From a virus: a stretch of DNA of 64,000 nucleotides. Where the stretch lies: IMG/VR virus record IMGVR_UViG_3300020448_000003, positions 35,009-99,008 of that record. One strand, 5' to 3'. Below are positions 23,242-30,720 of the stretch, piece by piece. A program made the translations under genes and the position numbers. A model generated the notes under the pieces. It saw nothing but the letters and a program-made list of their open reading frames with translations. It was not told where the DNA came from and did not search any database. Numbering within the stretch: the first letter of the stretch is position 1; each line of letters opens with the position of its first letter.

Positions 23242-24055
23242 CTTTCAGAATTGGTTTGTAGTCAACGTTGAGTTCACATCCTATGTAATGTCTATTAAGT
23301 TTCTTAGCAACTCTTCCAGTAGTTCCTGATCCTATAAATGGATCGAGGATTATATCATTCTCTTTACTACCAGATAATATACAGGGTTGTATCAACTCAT
23401 CAGGAAATACTGCACTATGTCCAGATTTATTTTTCTGTAGTTTTATATCCCATACGCTTTTCCTTCTCTTGAGACTTTTACCATCTACAGTTGGTACTTT
23501 AATAGACTCAACATCAAAATAATAATTCTGTTTTTTTGAAAATAAAAAAATGTACTCGTGAGACCTTGAACACCTATCTTTTACACTTTCTGGCATCGGG
23601 TTAGGTTTATTCCATATAATATCTTGCCTTAAATACCATCCATCCTGACGTAATGCAAATGCTAACATCCAAGGGATGCCGATTAAATCTTTTTCTTTAT
23701 ATCCTTCTAACTTGTTACCTCTACGAGGGCAATCGTCAGGTAAATCTTGTTTGCTTGATGATAATGTTTGTTTAACTAATGCCTGACCTTTTCCTGGTCT
23801 ATAGTTATAGTAACTATCCCCTATATTTACAAACAATACACCATCATCCGTCAGGGTATCTCTAACTAATCTGAATACCTCTACCAGTTCCTTAATGTAA
23901 TCATCAGGTGTCTGTTCTAATCCTATTTGTTTATCATTGTTTGTATAATCCCTGAGTCCATAATAGGGTGGGGATGTTACACACATTTGACAAGTTTGTT
24001 CATCAATTTGGGATAATGTTTCTCTGCAATCCCCGAATAATATAATATCTTTCAT
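23225..24055 (-). CDS. orphan beta-class DNA methyltransferase (N4-cytosine or N6-adenine)
   Basis: The 276-residue enzyme has the catalytic motif TSPPYYGLRDY (about residues 27-37) before the AdoMet motif DPFIGSGTTG (about 238-247), the order of the beta class. WNKPNPMPESVKDR and HEYIFLFSKK are other conserved blocks. The TSPPY form is common in N4-cytosine enzymes, but base specificity cannot be decided. An upstream GTG (24058) is in frame; I prefer the ATG. No cognate restriction gene is adjacent, so it may shield phage DNA from host enzymes. Confidence 0.87.
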   Translation of the reverse strand: MKDIILFGDCRETLSQIDEQTCQMCVTSPPYYGLRDYTNNDKQIGLEQTPDDYIKELVEVFRLVRDTLTDDGVLFVNIGDSYYNYRPGKGQALVKQTLSSSKQDLPDDCPRRGNKLEGYKEKDLIGIPWMLAFALRQDGWYLRQDIIWNKPNPMPESVKDRCSRSHEYIFLFSKKQNYYFDVESIKVPTVDGKSLKRRKSVWDIKLQKNKSGHSAVFPDELIQPCILSGSKENDIILDPFIGSGTTGRVAKKLNRHYIGCELNVDYKPILKVSQSN

Positions 24056-24061
24056 CACATA

Positions 24062-24283
24062 TTATAGTGAATCCAAATCTTTACCTACTCTATTTCTAAA
24101 CTTATCTCTTTGGTCTCCTGACTCACTAGCAATGGCAAGTGTAATGAACTCTTGTAACTCTTCATCACTACACTTTGCTAACCATCCCCAATGTGGGTCG
24201 TTTTTATCATAAGACAATTCAATTTTGCCTTCATCAGATACTAATACTTGTAGGGAATCCCCCGCTTTTGCTTCTACTGTCAT
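24062..24283 (-). CDS. 73-aa protein, unknown
   Basis: MTVEAKAGDSLQVLVSDEGKIELSYDKNDPHWGWLAKCSDEELQEFITLAIASESG. The NDPHW and later helix are echoed by DDPHWRYEEI in the next gene upstream. Unknown function. Confidence 0.55.
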   Translation of the reverse strand: MTVEAKAGDSLQVLVSDEGKIELSYDKNDPHWGWLAKCSDEELQEFITLAIASESGDQRDKFRNRVGKDLDSL

Positions 24284-24310
24284 TTTGATAAAAATTTGAT
24301 ACGTTAATAG

Positions 24311-24520
24311 TTATATAATTTCCTCATATCTCCAATGCGGGTCGTCAGCACCATCTGACCAAAACCAGAAGTCAGGATTATTTTTGGAACTGAAAAACCA
24401 TCTTCCATCTGATCTCTTGTCTTCAATATATGCGATAGGGTCATTGTTCATACATTCTGCGAATTGTAATCTTGCCTTATCACTTATAGGTCTGACCTTA
24501 TAGATGTTTCGCAATGCCAT
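24311..24520 (-). CDS. 69-aa protein, unknown
   Basis: I choose the ATG of MALRNIYKVRPISDKARLQFAECMNNDPIAYIED, because a longer frame would start at a non-ATG codon deep in the upstream gene. The C-terminus is Trp-rich (FWFWSDGADDPHW). It overlaps the upstream gene by 23 bases. Confidence 0.55.
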   Translation of the reverse strand: MALRNIYKVRPISDKARLQFAECMNNDPIAYIEDKRSDGRWFFSSKNNPDFWFWSDGADDPHWRYEEII

Positions 24521-24656
24521 TTTCAAGTCTGTTGTAAATGTCTGAGTATGAGATTTTGTACTGTTGTTCAAATGCCAACTGTTCCTCAAGTGGTAGATGT
24601 TGCATTGAGTTCATCAACGCAAATACCTCCAAATTAGTAAAATTATACTCTCCCAT
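24498..24656 (-). CDS. 52-aa protein (start uncertain), unknown
   Basis: MGEYNFTNLEVFALMNSMQHLPLEEQLAFEQQYKISYSDIYNRLENGIAKHL. I use the ATG that directly follows the upstream stop (TAATATG). An alternative ATG at 24716, with AGGT upstream, would add 20 residues and overlap the upstream gene. Confidence 0.5.
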   Translation of the reverse strand: MGEYNFTNLEVFALMNSMQHLPLEEQLAFEQQYKISYSDIYNRLENGIAKHL

Positions 24657-24657
24657 A

Positions 24658-24963
24658 TTATCTTTTGTCAATGGGTGGGAGTAAGTCATTTCCTGGATGG
24701 TCGTCTGCTCTGCCATTTTTGTACCTGTAGTTACGTTTACTTTGAAATACAGATGGGTCAATCTCAAGATTATCCCAATCCTTTTGATATACTAACACAT
24801 TTACAAATCTTTTGCCATACATTGCTTCTTTCTCTTCTATCTCTCTAACACAAATAGTAATGTAGTCATCACAAATATATGTGATGAAACCTTCATCATT
24901 TTTGTGTTTAACTGGCATCCCAATTTCGAGTGCCTTAAGTATGTTTCTTAATTCTAATCGCAC
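24658..24963 (-). CDS. 101-aa protein, unknown
   Basis: Apparent GTG start (MRLELRNILKALEIGMPVKHKNDEGFITYICDDYITICVRE). GMPVKHKNDEGFITYICDDYITICV is a five-strand small-barrel pattern seen in cyanophage hypothetical proteins. The C-terminus is basic and Pro-rich. Confidence 0.55.
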   Translation of the reverse strand: MRLELRNILKALEIGMPVKHKNDEGFITYICDDYITICVREIEEKEAMYGKRFVNVLVYQKDWDNLEIDPSVFQSKRNYRYKNGRADDHPGNDLLPPIDKR

Positions 24964-24996
24964 TGCGTTTGAGAGTAAGATAGGTGTTGTAATGAG

Positions 24997-25194
24997 TTAT
25001 TCCTCAACGTGTTTTAAGTATAACAGATCACACATATTATTGATAATCTCCATTGAGTGATTAAACTTATCATCATCAATAATATTATTGTGATGTTTCT
25101 CGTGAAGTTTACCTATAAACATCCCAAGTGATTTCTTGAGTATCTGTTTACCTTCTTCATCTATTATTTGTGTCTTTAGTCCTATCATTGTCAT
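24997..25194 (-). CDS. 65-aa protein, unknown
   Basis: MTMIGLKTQIIDEEGKQILKKSLGMFIGKLHEKHHNNIIDDDKFNHSMEIINN. Start overlaps the stop of the oxygenase upstream (ATGA), so it is part of the oxygenase operon. Helical, unknown function. Confidence 0.6.
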   Translation of the reverse strand: MTMIGLKTQIIDEEGKQILKKSLGMFIGKLHEKHHNNIIDDDKFNHSMEIINNMCDLLYLKHVEE

Positions 25195-25865
25195 AATAGA
25201 GGTATGAGAGAAAACTGATCGTCAGGTAGATCAGGTTGCGTATGTATATCATAACCTAAAGTAATTCGATTTCCAGAATAGTTTTCATTTACACATACTT
25301 TATGTTTCCTATCCCAACCAGGTCCAAAATAGATGTTACCTACCTCGTTCTTGATTTCATATCTTACATTTGTATTAGGGTCGTGAAACTTAGTAATTGA
25401 ATCTTTTGGGTCAATACTTACATATCCGTGGTAATCAAATTTATGATCGTGCCAGTTCAATACTTGATCTGGTTTGTGCATATTCATCCAACATTGAAAC
25501 CATAATGGTTCATCAGTATTTAGAGTTGTCCTTACTACTGTCCGAATATCACGATACAATAACCAAAATAGTGGGGATGGACTTGTTAATGCAAATAGAT
25601 TATAGAACCGATAACCACTAAATCCTTCACTCATATTATTTAAAAACTCTTTATCCTTCTCGTGCTGTTCTTCTACATTGAATATGTCAGGTAGAGAACC
25701 AACTGTTAACTCTCTACTTGTTAGTGATGAATCAAAACCTGTAAATGTCTGTTTAAATTGTCTATATGATCTACCTAGTTGGGCGATCATCTCTTGACTC
25801 TCGTGTTCGACTGCTGGTGATCTGTAGAGAACCCAATCATCACCTTCGGTTACTTTGTATGTCAT
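25191..25865 (-). CDS. 2OG-Fe(II) oxygenase-like protein 1 (H-x-H type)
   Basis: The 224-residue protein has WHDHKFDYHGYVSID, the H-x-H variant seen in the putative 2OG oxygenase families of marine phages, then a distal His in DRKHKVCV and an Arg in NRITLGYDI. The intervening NIYFGPGW is the usual strand before the distal His. The substrate is unknown. It overlaps its neighbours at both ends (ATGA and 4 bases), placing it in the halogenase/heme oxygenase operon. Confidence 0.7.
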   Translation of the reverse strand: MTYKVTEGDDWVLYRSPAVEHESQEMIAQLGRSYRQFKQTFTGFDSSLTSRELTVGSLPDIFNVEEQHEKDKEFLNNMSEGFSGYRFYNLFALTSPSPLFWLLYRDIRTVVRTTLNTDEPLWFQCWMNMHKPDQVLNWHDHKFDYHGYVSIDPKDSITKFHDPNTNVRYEIKNEVGNIYFGPGWDRKHKVCVNENYSGNRITLGYDIHTQPDLPDDQFSLIPLL

Positions 25866-26518
25866 TGTGGTTTGTATGCTGTAGAGGGGTCGTCAGGTCG
25901 CTTTGAAGCGATGTTTAAATTTACTACTGGTCGGTAGGTTCCAACTGGTAGCGTGGAACTGTGAAACAGGTCGCCCTTAAAGGCAACTGCTCTGCCTTTC
26001 TTGGGTGGTATCTGCATCTTTACTGACCACTTATCATCCTTAACTTGTTTTATATAATCATCAGGGTCTTGTGTCCTCTGATTGTAGATAACTGTGTCGC
26101 CATTTGAGTCATCCATATAATATATGACATTCCAACTGTCATCAACATAACTGTCAACGTGTGGTAATTGTACTTGATTTTTATACCAAGCGGGAGTGCA
26201 ATTCACTCTCATTCTTAACAAACATTCTGCTTTTAATTTTTCTCTAAATTGTAATGCAAGTGGCATAAAAGCGTTACATAAGGTTGATAATTCTCCCTGT
26301 TCTATTTCATACAAATAATGGAAATTACAAAATCCATTGCGAGGGTCATTTTCAAATAAATCTGATATTGCTCTATCTTTTCTATGCCATCTTAAATCTG
26401 GATTATTGATGCAATCTAACAACCAGTTTTGATATACTTCTGGTATTACATCTTCAAAAATAATAACATCCTGATCTAGTGAATGTTGTTTAAAAGGATT
26501 GTTAACTGTTAGTTTCAT
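25862..26518 (-). CDS. 2OG-Fe(II) oxygenase 2 (prolyl-hydroxylase-like)
   Basis: The 218-residue product has LPHVDSYVDDSWNVIYYMD (H-x-D about residue 118), distal His in FKGDLFHSSTLP and Arg in YRPVVNLNIAS. The order and spacing match P4H-like oxygenases. Its start shares a base with the stop of oxygenase 3. Confidence 0.85.
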   Translation of the reverse strand: MKLTVNNPFKQHSLDQDVIIFEDVIPEVYQNWLLDCINNPDLRWHRKDRAISDLFENDPRNGFCNFHYLYEIEQGELSTLCNAFMPLALQFREKLKAECLLRMRVNCTPAWYKNQVQLPHVDSYVDDSWNVIYYMDDSNGDTVIYNQRTQDPDDYIKQVKDDKWSVKMQIPPKKGRAVAFKGDLFHSSTLPVGTYRPVVNLNIASKRPDDPSTAYKPQ

Positions 26519-27147
26519 TATGTATAGTAAGGGGATGAGTTTATCATTGATTGTTCATATTGTATTTCTTTAGATGCTGCTTCCCAAGGTGCTGCTAACA
26601 TCGGTCTTCCATCCCATTTGTTTTGTTTATATTTTCCTTCTTGATCTACATAAGAAACAAATGCTTGGATCTGTAGATCCCCTGTATATTTGGGTCTCCA
26701 ATGAAAATCTTTATGTCCCCTAAAGATAATCATATCGCCCTGTTCCAACAATATTTGATGTGATTTACCTTCTAGTTCGATATAAAATGGCCAATCAACA
26801 TTGTCTCTGGTGATACACACATTTGCAACCCATTCACCGCTTGTTCTGTCTCTGTGTCGTACTAAATTTGTTCCCTTAACATATACTCTAGCGTAACTAA
26901 ATGTCTGCCATAATTTACATTTAACAGTATCCTCTACCATCGGTTTGATTGTTTGACCCATTGCTTCAAAACATACTGGCGAATACATTGCAAAGGCACC
27001 TGGCATTATAGGGTCGCTAGTAGGTCCTTGTGATGAGTATTCAACAACATCTTTAATCATCATATATTCTATTTTAAGTTGTTCACAAGTCTCTTGTGAG
27101 AGTGCATTGCGAATAACATATAATTTATTTTCAGATAATACTTCCAT
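26518..27147 (-). CDS. 2OG-Fe(II) oxygenase 3
   Basis: 209 residues with LVRHRDRTSGEW (H-x-D) and a distal His in FRGHKDFHWR, followed by QIQAFVSYVD. The ligands are clear but the overall sequence diverges from its neighbours, so a separate substrate is likely. Overlaps both neighbours by one base. Confidence 0.75.
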   Translation of the reverse strand: MEVLSENKLYVIRNALSQETCEQLKIEYMMIKDVVEYSSQGPTSDPIMPGAFAMYSPVCFEAMGQTIKPMVEDTVKCKLWQTFSYARVYVKGTNLVRHRDRTSGEWVANVCITRDNVDWPFYIELEGKSHQILLEQGDMIIFRGHKDFHWRPKYTGDLQIQAFVSYVDQEGKYKQNKWDGRPMLAAPWEAASKEIQYEQSMINSSPYYT

Positions 27148-27776
27148 TAATGTCCTTGACCAAAGAATACTATAGTTAATCGTGCATCAGATGAGTTTGT
27201 ACCATAGAAGTTTTGACCTCCGTGATATTTTCTACCATCAAATATGATACACCTATTATAGCGTGCCTGTACCTTAATTGATTCATTAAAGTAACTGTTG
27301 CACTGCTCTTTATATTTATCAAATACTCTAATACCCTCTGTACCTTGTGCTTCCATTGCCTTATGGAACTCTTCTTCATAATCTTCCATTTGAGGACCTT
27401 TAGGTACATCATATATTGTTGTTCCTGTGTCTTGTTTGTATTCTTTATTCAAGTAAATAACTGCACCTATTCCTAGGTGGTCGTCATCAGTATGAATCCA
27501 TCCACTATTACATTCTCCTGTACTAATATGAAAAGCTGCGTCTGCTATATGTAAATGAGTAAATGCTGGAATATACTTAATAATTTTACTACATATTATT
27601 TCGTGAAATATAGGGTCAGTATCATTAATTAATCTACTGCGTTTACCTGGCCAGTACCCTCTGTTAGGGTGTTCAGTACAAGTAAAATATTCCTGTTGCT
27701 GTGCGTTAGCATACACAAGACTAGGTGTCTCAAAGAAATTATCTACTACTATAGTTGGTACTATTTCTTCAAACAT
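27147..27776 (-). CDS. DUF6445-like 2OG-Fe(II) oxygenase 4
   Basis: 209 residues: IVVDNFFETPSLVYANAQ at the N-terminus, GWIHTDDDHLGIGAVIYLN (H-x-D about residue 94), GTTIYD and a C-terminal YNRCIIFDGRKYHGG with distal His. This layout matches the DUF6445 group of 2OG oxygenases, named from memory. It is one of six consecutive oxygenase genes and overlaps the next by 8 bases. Confidence 0.75.
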   Translation of the reverse strand: MFEEIVPTIVVDNFFETPSLVYANAQQQEYFTCTEHPNRGYWPGKRSRLINDTDPIFHEIICSKIIKYIPAFTHLHIADAAFHISTGECNSGWIHTDDDHLGIGAVIYLNKEYKQDTGTTIYDVPKGPQMEDYEEEFHKAMEAQGTEGIRVFDKYKEQCNSYFNESIKVQARYNRCIIFDGRKYHGGQNFYGTNSSDARLTIVFFGQGH

Positions 27777-28317
27777 AATTAAAATTAATTACCACTCTCT
27801 TGTTATGGTATAAAGGGCAAGAACTAGCGTGATAGGTAGAACCATCAAAGATAACAACACTACCTTTCTTTGGTTGTACTCTCTTCTCGACCTGATTATT
27901 CTTGTTAAAGAATACAGTATCGCCATCAGATTCATTGACATAATATAATCCTACTTTATGTGGTACATCTGCATCGATATGTGGTTGATTATAACCTATA
28001 CCAGTAGGTAAAAGCAACCCACCCTTAATCCTCAGTAACTCAAAATTATCTTCCTCTACAAATGATAATAGCAATGGTAATATAAACAAATAATGCTTTG
28101 ACATTATGTCCACACCATCAGGTTTATGATAAAACATATGAGCAAATCCTGGTGATCCTTTGGCATCAGGGAACTCTACTCTTTTTGGATCGTCATTCTC
28201 TCCATTGAGAGCATAAGTTATGTCATCAAGAAAATGCCAATCAAATTCAAGAGATAGCATCATCTTCTCTATTTGATCTTGATACTTTTTAGGAATAACG
28301 TTGTTAATGACTTTCAT
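27769..28317 (-). CDS. 2OG-Fe(II) oxygenase 5
   Basis: 182 residues with QPHIDADVPHKVGLYYVNESDGDTVFF (H-x-D about residue 112), IFDGSTYHASSCP (distal His) and KRVVINFNYV (Arg). It is similar in plan to the 184-aa enzyme at 10773, whose C-terminus also ends RVVLNLNYF. Overlaps both neighbours. Confidence 0.85.
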   Translation of the reverse strand: MKVINNVIPKKYQDQIEKMMLSLEFDWHFLDDITYALNGENDDPKRVEFPDAKGSPGFAHMFYHKPDGVDIMSKHYLFILPLLLSFVEEDNFELLRIKGGLLLPTGIGYNQPHIDADVPHKVGLYYVNESDGDTVFFNKNNQVEKRVQPKKGSVVIFDGSTYHASSCPLYHNKRVVINFNYV

Positions 28318-28921
28318 AATTAACCGATAGAACTATTCTATCCTCGTTGGTTTTGTTAGGTTGAGTTTTATGTTTTAACCAACCAGGAAATACCAATACA
28401 TCATTTGTTTGTACTGGTATCTCTTTCCAAATATTCTGTGCTGGTTCTTGGGGTGTACCAAACCTGTGGTATTCAAGTGGGTCTCTAACTAAGAAATTAC
28501 CTGACCCCTTCGGTGCTTTCAAGTAACAAGAAATTACCAAGGGTGATGGTGAATGTAAATGTTCACCTGTGTAACCACCACGTTTGTGTATATTTACCCA
28601 ACTCTCACGTGGATATATTCTCATATTATCGAAGTATCCCCAAGATGTCCAGATGGGTACAATTTGTTGATGAATAATATAAAAAAACTTCTCTAAACAT
28701 TCCCAGTTATGTGGTGCATAACTCTCTAATGAATGTGATGCTGTAGAGAAAGCATTACCATTTTCTATTCTTGAGTTTGTCCCTGCCTTATCTAATATAG
28801 AACCCACATCAAACTGTAGCGAACCCTCACTCTCATATTCAAAATTATAATTTAATTTATAGAGATAATTAGGTGTAATCGCTAATGGTTTTGGTGGGTC
28901 AGGAGTGACAACAACTTTCAT
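28304..28921 (-). CDS. 2OG-Fe(II) oxygenase 6 (H-x-H type)
   Basis: 205 residues: ESWVNIHKRGGYTGEHLHSPSPLVISCYL (H-x-H), then NDVLVFPGWLKHKTQPN (distal His) and EDRIVLSVNYES (Arg). This arrangement is that of the putative 2OG-Fe(II)_Oxy_5 family, common in marine phages. Starts with ATGA coupling to the 47-aa gene. Confidence 0.8.
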   Translation of the reverse strand: MKVVVTPDPPKPLAITPNYLYKLNYNFEYESEGSLQFDVGSILDKAGTNSRIENGNAFSTASHSLESYAPHNWECLEKFFYIIHQQIVPIWTSWGYFDNMRIYPRESWVNIHKRGGYTGEHLHSPSPLVISCYLKAPKGSGNFLVRDPLEYHRFGTPQEPAQNIWKEIPVQTNDVLVFPGWLKHKTQPNKTNEDRIVLSVNYESH

Positions 28922-29064
28922 CAGTTATCAAATCGTTTCTTATACTCTTTAGTTAGTTTCTCTTCAATACGTTTCATATATTTCTTCATCTTCTTTGACA
29001 CTTCAGAGGGTAGATTTTTGATAACTGGTGGTTGAAAATTATAATCTAATCTGGGTAGTTTCAT
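28921..29064 (-). CDS. 47-aa basic protein, unknown
   Basis: MKLPRLDYNFQPPVIKNLPSEVSKKMKKYMKRIEEKLTKEYKKRFDN. Highly basic, helical. Linked by ATGA overlaps to heme oxygenase upstream and oxygenase 6 downstream. May bridge or bind nucleic acid (inference). Confidence 0.6.
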   Translation of the reverse strand: MKLPRLDYNFQPPVIKNLPSEVSKKMKKYMKRIEEKLTKEYKKRFDN

Positions 29065-29606
29065 AGGGTCAGCATTTCCTCGAATGTCTTGGTAGCAAAC
29101 TCGTATGCAACTTTAACTTCATCTACAATTTTTTCACTGCCCATACACTCCCCAATTTCTTCTCTGATCCTCATTTTTAATGTATCTGGATCATCAAATG
29201 TGTGCCATTGTGATGAACCTGGTGTACATTTCTTTAACATCTGTCCACCCATCAAATCTCCCATATGTCTTGTATAGATGTGTGCCATCAATCTACATTT
29301 GTCTCCATTTAAACCATAAATGTAATCAACAAATTCTTTTGTAACATTTAAAACAGGTGGTGGGGTATCTGCATCCCACAGTTCATAATAATCTTTGTTT
29401 ATTCGTTGATGCCTTATAATATCAGGCATATCTCTTATTACTCCGTGCGTATCTGCTGTAACTTCTAATGCTTGATATTGAAGTATTTGGTTATAGCAAA
29501 ATGTAGCATACTCTTTGTCTGATAGTTCACCTTTAAACATCTTAGAAACAAATTCTTGTCTCTCTGCTGCTTTATGATGTTCCCAAGTTGCTTCCTTTAA
29601 TCCCAT
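29061..29606 (-). CDS. ho1: heme oxygenase
   Basis: The 181-residue enzyme opens heme to biliverdin, Fe(II) and CO using O2 and ferredoxin. The proximal His is in TWEHHKAAE (residue 10 or 11) and the distal-helix motif is HMGDLMGGQML (residues 114-124). Cyanobacterial HO1 is about 240 residues, so this phage form is short at the C-terminus. In cyanophages ho1 usually accompanies bilin reductases (pebS, pcyA), but none is visible in this window. It sits instead among Fe(II)-dependent oxygenases, so released iron may matter here (inference). Confidence 0.9.
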   Translation of the reverse strand: MGLKEATWEHHKAAERQEFVSKMFKGELSDKEYATFCYNQILQYQALEVTADTHGVIRDMPDIIRHQRINKDYYELWDADTPPPVLNVTKEFVDYIYGLNGDKCRLMAHIYTRHMGDLMGGQMLKKCTPGSSQWHTFDDPDTLKMRIREEIGECMGSEKIVDEVKVAYEFATKTFEEMLTL

Positions 29607-29914
29607 TACGAATCTCCTGATGTTTTTCCGATTGTTTCGATCTCGTCATCGTCATCATTTGCTAGTTCAAAAGATGGCATCCCGACATCTGAATCGTCTT
29701 TCATAATATCACGTTTTACCAAAAATAGTGCATCAATGGCACCTTCTAACCTGGAACGCTGACTATAAGCATCAGATCTTTTTTGAAACTCAATGGTAGT
29801 GACACCATAAGGGTTGAGTTTCTTGTTACTGAAATCCTTATCAAAGGTTTCTATTTGTTTTTCTAATTCCTCTTTTTGTAAGTGGAAATTTTGTATAAGT
29901 TCGTTAATGGTCAT
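29606..29914 (-). CDS. 102-aa coiled-coil protein, unknown
   Basis: MTINELIQNFHLQKEELEKQIETFDKDFSNKK... is a predicted coiled coil with a very acidic C-terminus (NDDDDEIE). TAATG overlap with heme oxygenase and 4-base overlap with the DUF6065-like gene. No function known. Confidence 0.6.
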   Translation of the reverse strand: MTINELIQNFHLQKEELEKQIETFDKDFSNKKLNPYGVTTIEFQKRSDAYSQRSRLEGAIDALFLVKRDIMKDDSDVGMPSFELANDDDDEIETIGKTSGDS

Positions 29915-30720
29915 CGGTTTACTCCGTCAGTATGTGCTTTGATGGCACGTTTGGCACGTTTAATTTTTCTACTCACAGTGTCCTCTGTTGAGTATTCTGC
30001 ACGTAACGAATAGTTAAATGCGTTTTCGAGATCCCAATCTTCTTGGGTTGCTGTTTCGATTTTCATATCATACCAGTTGTTGTCAAGTTCTTTCCTACGA
30101 ATTGGTATGAATTGTGCTAGGGGTGTTCCTGCTTTGATGAGGGTTCCGTCTTCTCCTGAGTCCAACACCTTCCACAACAGTTGTACGTTGACCTGCATCG
30201 CATATCGTGGGTCATATAAGCCAGCAACTGCCTCGAATCTAGTTTCGTTATTCCAATAGACTGGGAGTTGGAAAAACACAATGTCATCACTTGCTCTAAC
30301 CCTCCAAGGTGTTTCTAATTTGATAATGTGTGCTAAATGTCCATCTAAACTTTCATCAAATTTTGATCTAGTTAATGGAACTACTTGATCAGGTGGGTGA
30401 TCACTAATAAAATTACTATGCCTTGCAAACGTAGTAACCTGTTCATATCTATAAGAGATACCATCACCCTCTGTCCAAATTCTAAAATCCATAGGACTTG
30501 TAACACAATATCCTGTTCTTGTAAACAATTTCAAACCAGGACAATTAGCAACGTTTTGAGTTCCCATAAAAGGGCAATGTGTGTTTCTTTGTTCTTTGGT
30601 CATCCACTTACGTGGAATAGATGCTGTTGGTATTAATGGATAGTTTTCTGCTAAACCTGGTTCTAATGAAAAGAATCTTATCCAAGGTTTTTGTTCTTTC
30701 TTTTTAAGGAAGTTGAACAT
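29911..30720 (-). CDS. DUF6065-like protein
   Basis: 269 residues from the ATG with a strong SD (GGAGGT, 7 bases). IRFFSLEPGLAENYPLIPTASIPRKW near the start and GTPLAQFIPIRRKEL near residue 225 recall the DUF6065 family, proteins of unknown function found beside halogenases and oxygenases; I recall this rather than prove it. It overlaps the halogenase by 17 bases. No catalytic triad is apparent. It might be a cupin-like or substrate-carrier protein. Confidence 0.55.
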   Translation of the reverse strand: MFNFLKKKEQKPWIRFFSLEPGLAENYPLIPTASIPRKWMTKEQRNTHCPFMGTQNVANCPGLKLFTRTGYCVTSPMDFRIWTEGDGISYRYEQVTTFARHSNFISDHPPDQVVPLTRSKFDESLDGHLAHIIKLETPWRVRASDDIVFFQLPVYWNNETRFEAVAGLYDPRYAMQVNVQLLWKVLDSGEDGTLIKAGTPLAQFIPIRRKELDNNWYDMKIETATQEDWDLENAFNYSLRAEYSTEDTVSRKIKRAKRAIKAHTDGVNR

